Shown piece by piece: positions 60,888 through 64,000 of a stretch of 64,000 nucleotides of DNA. The DNA comes from Actinomadura litoris. GTDB lineage: Bacteria; Actinomycetota; Actinomycetes; Streptosporangiales; Streptosporangiaceae. The notes below the pieces were generated by a model, which had not been told where the DNA came from, did not search any database, and was given only the letters and a program-made list of their open reading frames with translations. A program made the position numbers and the translations under genes. The number at the start of each line of letters is the position of its first letter. The stretch's first letter is position 1. The DNA lies in assembly GCF_009733595.1 (NCBI RefSeq), contig NZ_WOFH01000003.1, forward strand, positions 558,001 to 622,000. The letters are read 5' to 3'.

Positions 60888-62072
60888 TCAGAGGAAGGTG
60901 CGGCCCTCGCCACGGTAGGTCGGGACGGTCCGGACGAACCGGTCGCCCTCGATGAGGTGCACGTCGGCGAACCGCTCGCACAGCTCACCGGCCTTGGTGT
61001 GCCGGAACCAGACGCGGTCGCCGATCCGCAGCGTGGCGGCGGCGCGTCCGAGCAGCGGCGTCTGCACCTCGCCCGCGCCCTCGTCGCGGTGGTAGGACAG
61101 CCCCGTCGGCAGGTAGGGCTGGGGCAGCCGGACGCGGTCGCCGGGCCCCGAGGCGAGGTAGCCGCCGCCGAGGCAGGTCACGACGTCCGGCCCGGGGCGG
61201 CGGACGACGGGCAGCGCGAACAGGGCGGCGGGCCGTCCAGTGAACCCGGAGTACTGGTCGAACAGGTGCGGGTGGTAGAGCCCGGACCCGGCGGCGATCT
61301 CGGTGACGGCCCGCTCGGCGGCGGTCGACTCGACGCTGCCGGTGCCGCCGCCGTTGACGAACTCCAGGTCGGCCAGGTCGCGGACGGCGCGGACGATCGC
61401 GGCGCGCCGCCGGGCCAGCTCCAGCCGCGACCGCCGCTGCATGGCGCGGATGGCGCGGGCGCGGGCGGGGCGTCCGGGCGGCGCGTCGCCGACCCCGGCG
61501 ATCTGCGACTCGTAGGCCGTCAGCCCCACGAGGGCCAGCGACGGGCGCTTGAGGATCTCCTCCGCGAACGCGCCGACCTGCGCGGCCGTGTGCAGCGGGG
61601 AGCGCAGCGCGCCGAACCTGACCCGCCCGCCGAGCGTCCGGTAGGAGGCGTCGATGTCGATGCAGACGCGGACCGGGCGGCCGCCGCCGGCGCGCTCGAT
61701 CATGTCGAGGTGCTCGGACGAGTCGACCATCAGCGTGATCGCGCGGGCCGCGCGGGGGTCGGCGGCCAGCTCGGCGATCGCGGCGCGGTCGGCGGTGGGG
61801 TAGGCGACGAGGATGTCGTCGCTGAGCCCCTCCCGCGCGAGCCACAGCGCCTCGGGGAGGGTGAACGCCATGATCCCGGCGAAGCCGTCCATCGCGAGGA
61901 CCTCCTCCAGCACGGCCCGGACGCGCACCGACTTGCTCGCCACCCGGATCGGCTTGCCCGCCGCGCGGCGGACGAGGGCGGCGGCGTTCGCGCGCAGGGC
62001 GGCGAGGTCCACGACGGCGAACGGAGCCTCAAGCCCGCCGGTCGCGGCGTCGTAGCGGTCGCGGAGGTTCAT
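60888..62072 (-). CDS. PLP-dependent alanine-racemase-fold enzyme (amino-acid deaminase/aldolase type)
   Basis: 394 residues from ATG 62070-62072. N-terminal TIM barrel: EAPFAVVDLAALRANAAALV, PLP Lys47 in RVASKSVRVRAV, then MDSSEH-like LMVDSSEHLDMIERAGGG, VCIDIDASYRTLGGRVRFG, FVNGGGTGSVEST. C-terminal domain ends with the GDRVWFRHTKAGELCERFAD pattern of D-threonine aldolase/DSD1-type proteins. Probable D-amino-acid or hydroxy-amino-acid substrate. Four bases of hydrophobic gap to the next gene are absent; promoter lies in 62073-62131. Confidence 0.88.
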   Translation of the reverse strand: MNLRDRYDAATGGLEAPFAVVDLAALRANAAALVRRAAGKPIRVASKSVRVRAVLEEVLAMDGFAGIMAFTLPEALWLAREGLSDDILVAYPTADRAAIAELAADPRAARAITLMVDSSEHLDMIERAGGGRPVRVCIDIDASYRTLGGRVRFGALRSPLHTAAQVGAFAEEILKRPSLALVGLTAYESQIAGVGDAPPGRPARARAIRAMQRRSRLELARRRAAIVRAVRDLADLEFVNGGGTGSVESTAAERAVTEIAAGSGLYHPHLFDQYSGFTGRPAALFALPVVRRPGPDVVTCLGGGYLASGPGDRVRLPQPYLPTGLSYHRDEGAGEVQTPLLGRAAATLRIGDRVWFRHTKAGELCERFADVHLIEGDRFVRTVPTYRGEGRTFL

Positions 62073-62131
62073 GGCGGTCACCCCGCAAGAGTACGCCGAA
62101 TATGAAAAGATCTCATGTCTTGGCCATGGCC

Positions 62132-62452
62132 TCACTCCGGATTGGTGACGCGGGCCAGCACGAGCCCGCCGATGATCAGGCCGAGCGCCGCCGCCCGTCC
62201 GACCGTGACCGGGTCCTTCTGGACGAGGATGCCCACCGTGATCGCGCCGACCGCGCCGATCCCGGTGAACACCGCGTAGGAGGTGCCGACCGGCAGCGTC
62301 CGCATCGCGTAGGAGAGCAGGTAGATCGACAGCGCGCCGAGCGCGAAGCAGGCGAGCGTCGGCAGCGGGCGGGTGAAGTTCTCCGTCGGACGGATGCTCT
62401 GCGAGAACGCGATCTCGACGAGCCCCGCCAGCCCGAGCACGAGCCAGGCCAT
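62132..62452 (-). CDS. SMR-family small multidrug/guanidinium exporter
   Basis: 106 residues, four membrane helices. MAWLVLGLAGLVEIAFSQSI (conserved membrane Glu13), then PVGTSYAVFTGIGAVGAITV and AAALGLIIGGLVLARVTNPE. Homodimers exchange substrates for protons. Its ATG overlaps the azoreductase stop (TGATG), so the two are translationally coupled. No guanidine riboswitch was seen. Confidence 0.92.
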   Translation of the reverse strand: MAWLVLGLAGLVEIAFSQSIRPTENFTRPLPTLACFALGALSIYLLSYAMRTLPVGTSYAVFTGIGAVGAITVGILVQKDPVTVGRAAALGLIIGGLVLARVTNPE

Positions 62453-63099
62453 CAGTACCGCCCTCCCAGTTCGCGCGCCGCCGCCAGCGCGTCCGCGTAC
62501 GACTTCTCATGGGCGGCCCGCCGCCCCGCCAGCGCCGGGTCGAGGCGGCTGTTGACCAGCTCGGCGGCCACGGCCGCGACGTCCTCGACCCCGAAGTGCC
62601 CCGCGATGAAGTCGCGCAGGAAGCGCTCCTGGTGGTCGTAGGGCTCGCGCGGCGCGCCCGGCACGTACGAGCCGCCGCGCGCCGAGGCGATCACGAACCG
62701 CCGTCCGGCCAGCGACATCTTGGGGAAGGTCACCTGGTCGATCCACGCCTTGAGCGACGCGGGGACGGAGAAGTTGTACATCGGCGTGGCGATCAGCACG
62801 ACGTCGGCGGCGACCAGCTCGTCCAGCAGCGGTTCGAGGACCGCCCACGCCTCCGCCTGCGCGGGCGTGCGCACCGCCTCCTTGTACCGGCCGATGTCGG
62901 TGATCTGGTTGGCCAGCACGTAGTCGCACAGCTCCGTCCACGCCTCGCCGATGAACGGCACGGGCTCGGCCGCCAGGTCGCGGTGGACGTGGCGGCCGGA
63001 CGGGTTCGCCCGCCTCCACGCGTCCGCGAACGCGTCCCCGACCTCGCGGCTGACCGAGGCGCGGCGGGCGCTGGAGTCCAGGTGGAGCAACGTGGTCAT
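62452..63099 (-). CDS. azoR: FMN-dependent NADH-azoreductase-like flavoprotein
   Basis: 215 residues from ATG 63097-63099 after GGGAGACC. Flavodoxin-like fold: LLHLDSSARRASVSREVGDA (FMN phosphate loop), TPMYNFSVPASLKAWIDQVT (flavin ring), IASARGGSYVPGA. Reduces quinones and azo compounds in two-electron steps. Operon with the SMR exporter, repressed in all likelihood by the divergent TetR. Confidence 0.92.
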   Translation of the reverse strand: MTTLLHLDSSARRASVSREVGDAFADAWRRANPSGRHVHRDLAAEPVPFIGEAWTELCDYVLANQITDIGRYKEAVRTPAQAEAWAVLEPLLDELVAADVVLIATPMYNFSVPASLKAWIDQVTFPKMSLAGRRFVIASARGGSYVPGAPREPYDHQERFLRDFIAGHFGVEDVAAVAAELVNSRLDPALAGRRAAHEKSYADALAAARELGGRY

Positions 63100-63115
63100 C
63101 AGGGTCTCCCTCATT

Positions 63116-63180
63116 AAGTGGACAAACTGTCCGCTTGCTTCGGTGCCGACTGTACCCCGTATCCGGACAGCTTGTCCACT
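63116..63180. promoter_or_regulatory. Two TetR operators in the azoR/tetR divergent promoter
   Basis: Site 1 AAGTGGACAAACTGTCCGC (63116-63134) and, on the other strand, site 2 AAGTGGACAAGCTGTCCGG (63162-63180, read in reverse) agree at 17 of 19 bases. Each has GGACA-n3-TGTCC symmetry (63120-63132; 63165-63177). They lie just upstream of both start codons. Confidence 0.85.
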
Positions 63181-63208
63181 TATCGCCGTGTCGATTACAG
63201 TCGGCGGG

Positions 63209-63835
63209 ATGGAACGCCGCACCGACCTGCTCAGCGGGCATCCCGCCGGGGCGGAGGGACGCCCGCGCGAGCGCGCCGACGCCGCCCGCAACCGCACCAA
63301 GGTCCTCGACGCCGCCGCCGCGCTGTTCGCCGCCGGCGACCCGCGCGCCGTCACGATGGACGACATCGCCAAGGCCGCGGGCGTGGGGCGCGGCACGCTC
63401 TACCGCCGCTACCCCGACACGACCTCGATCGCCCTCGCGCTGCTGGACGAGCACGAGCGCCGCCTCCAGGGCGAGCTGCTGCGCGGCGCCCCGCCGCTCG
63501 GCCCCGGCGCCCCGCCGGGCGACCGGCTCGCCGCCTTCTACGCCGCCATGGTCGACCTGCTCGACGCGCACATCCCGCTCGTCCTCGGCGCCGAGGCGGG
63601 CGGGGCGCGGCTGACCACCGGCGCGTACGGGTTCTGGCGCGCGCACGTCCGGATGCTGCTGGCCGAGGGCGGGGTCCCGGGCCCGGACGTGCTCGCCGAC
63701 GCGCTCCTCGCGCCGCTGGCCTCCGAGGTCTACTCCCACCAGCGCGGCCAGGGCCGCACCCCGGCCGAGATCACCGCCGCGCTCACCACGCTCGCCCGCG
63801 CCCTCCTCCCCGAGGGACCGGTCCGGCCGACATAG
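63209..63835 (+). CDS. TetR-family transcriptional regulator
   Basis: 208 residues from ATG 63209. [40 protein letters not shown] is the helix-turn-helix; the C-terminal half resembles SbtR-like TetR_C proteins. It should bind the two GGACAnnnTGTCC sites and control itself and the azoR-SMR operon in response to a quinone, dye or cation. Confidence 0.92.
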   Translation: MERRTDLLSGHPAGAEGRPRERADAARNRTKVLDAAAALFAAGDPRAVTMDDIAKAAGVGRGTLYRRYPDTTSIALALLDEHERRLQGELLRGAPPLGPGAPPGDRLAAFYAAMVDLLDAHIPLVLGAEAGGARLTTGAYGFWRAHVRMLLAEGGVPGPDVLADALLAPLASEVYSHQRGQGRTPAEITAALTTLARALLPEGPVRPT

Positions 63836-63846
63836 GGTTGGGGGCG

Positions 63847-64000
63847 ATGACCGAGGCGGCGAGGGATGAGATCGTGAACGAGTATGTGCTGACCCTGTCG
63901 TGCCCCGACCGGCCGGGCATCGTCGCCGCGGTGTCGGGGCTGCTCGCCGAGCGCGGCTGCAACATCGTGGAGAGCCAGCAGTTCGGCGAGCGCGAGTCCG
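63847..64000 (+). CDS. purU: Formyltetrahydrofolate deformylase, N-terminal ACT part, cut by window end
   Basis: 51 codons from ATG 63847 to the window edge. [20 protein letters not shown], then [20 protein letters not shown] is the N-terminal ACT domain of PurU, which senses glycine/methionine. The enzyme releases formate and THF from 10-formyl-THF. The catalytic domain lies beyond the window. Confidence 0.88.
   Translation, partial: MTEAARDEIVNEYVLTLSCPDRPGIVAAVSGLLAERGCNIVESQQFGERES

Noticed and set aside
62073..62131. Guanidine riboswitch before the SMR gene
   Set aside because: The SMR gene is translationally coupled to azoR on the other side; the 59-bp segment is downstream of SMR and shows no riboswitch-like structure.

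Overview
The window is a very GC-rich, densely packed chromosomal segment. The gene content points to a filamentous actinomycete, most likely of the Actinomadura/Streptosporangiales type. Reasons: actinobacteria-only families (NucS, DUF3039, DUF3817, DUF2017, DUF3224, DUF3618), frequent GTG starts, the CysO/Mec/CysM cysteine pathway, and a FilP/Scy-like coiled-coil gene beside methylmalonyl-CoA epimerase and thiolase genes, as in streptomycetes. Genus-level placement is inference. No phage, insertion sequence, CRISPR array or rRNA was seen. There is one tRNA, tRNA-Leu(UAG).

Left part (1-36 kb): the 3' end of dnaE, a small secreted protein, a DUF4097 lipoprotein, a PduO-type cobalamin adenosyltransferase, a GMC oxidoreductase, a 36-codon gene too short for routine ORF calling, an aldehyde dehydrogenase, and two regulator/target pairs with visible operators (PadR/membrane protein; TetR/NmrA-like). 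Next come a site-2-type protease beside a 27-bp tandem repeat, DUF3224, nucS, an LLM oxidoreductase divergent from a tandem-duplicated 3-hydroxyacyl-CoA dehydrogenase, an AI-2E-type permease, the hendecad-repeat cytoskeletal protein, methylmalonyl-CoA epimerase and thiolase, DUF4230, DUF3817, an ABC pair with a degenerate ATPase, a thioredoxin-like chaperone, a cytidylate-kinase-like protein, malic enzyme, an LPxTG wall protein, the YqgE/DUF3039/SF2-helicase group with an M43 metalloprotease inside it, and a secreted double alpha/beta hydrolase.

Middle (37-39 kb): a small atypical island. A polymorphic-toxin HINT remnant is followed by two immunity-type genes (Imm21-like, SUKH/SMI1-like) with lower GC by eye and an in-frame TTA codon. 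gntK converges on it with interlocked stop codons.

Right part (39-51 kb): the order pncB, clpS, DUF2017, mec, cysO, cysM, murI, metallo-beta-lactamase-fold phosphodiesterase, rph, rdgB matches the Mycobacterium tuberculosis Rv1330c-Rv1341 neighbourhood. Here it is broken after DUF2017 by three MEDS-domain genes. Beyond rdgB and a sigma-factor/membrane-protein pair, four more MEDS genes lie on the opposite strand. The seven MEDS proteins are either MEDS-STAS or MEDS-HATPase, which suggests a multi-component partner-switching network. All four STAS domains lack the phosphorylatable serine of SpoIIAA/RsbV. This is the strongest candidate for an under-described system.

End (56-64 kb): TetR/MFS efflux pair, tRNA-Leu, a Bcp-type peroxiredoxin without the usual resolving cysteine, DUF3618, SIMPL protein, a PLP alanine-racemase-fold enzyme, an SMR exporter with an azoreductase and its divergent TetR regulator (two clear operators), and the 5' end of purU.
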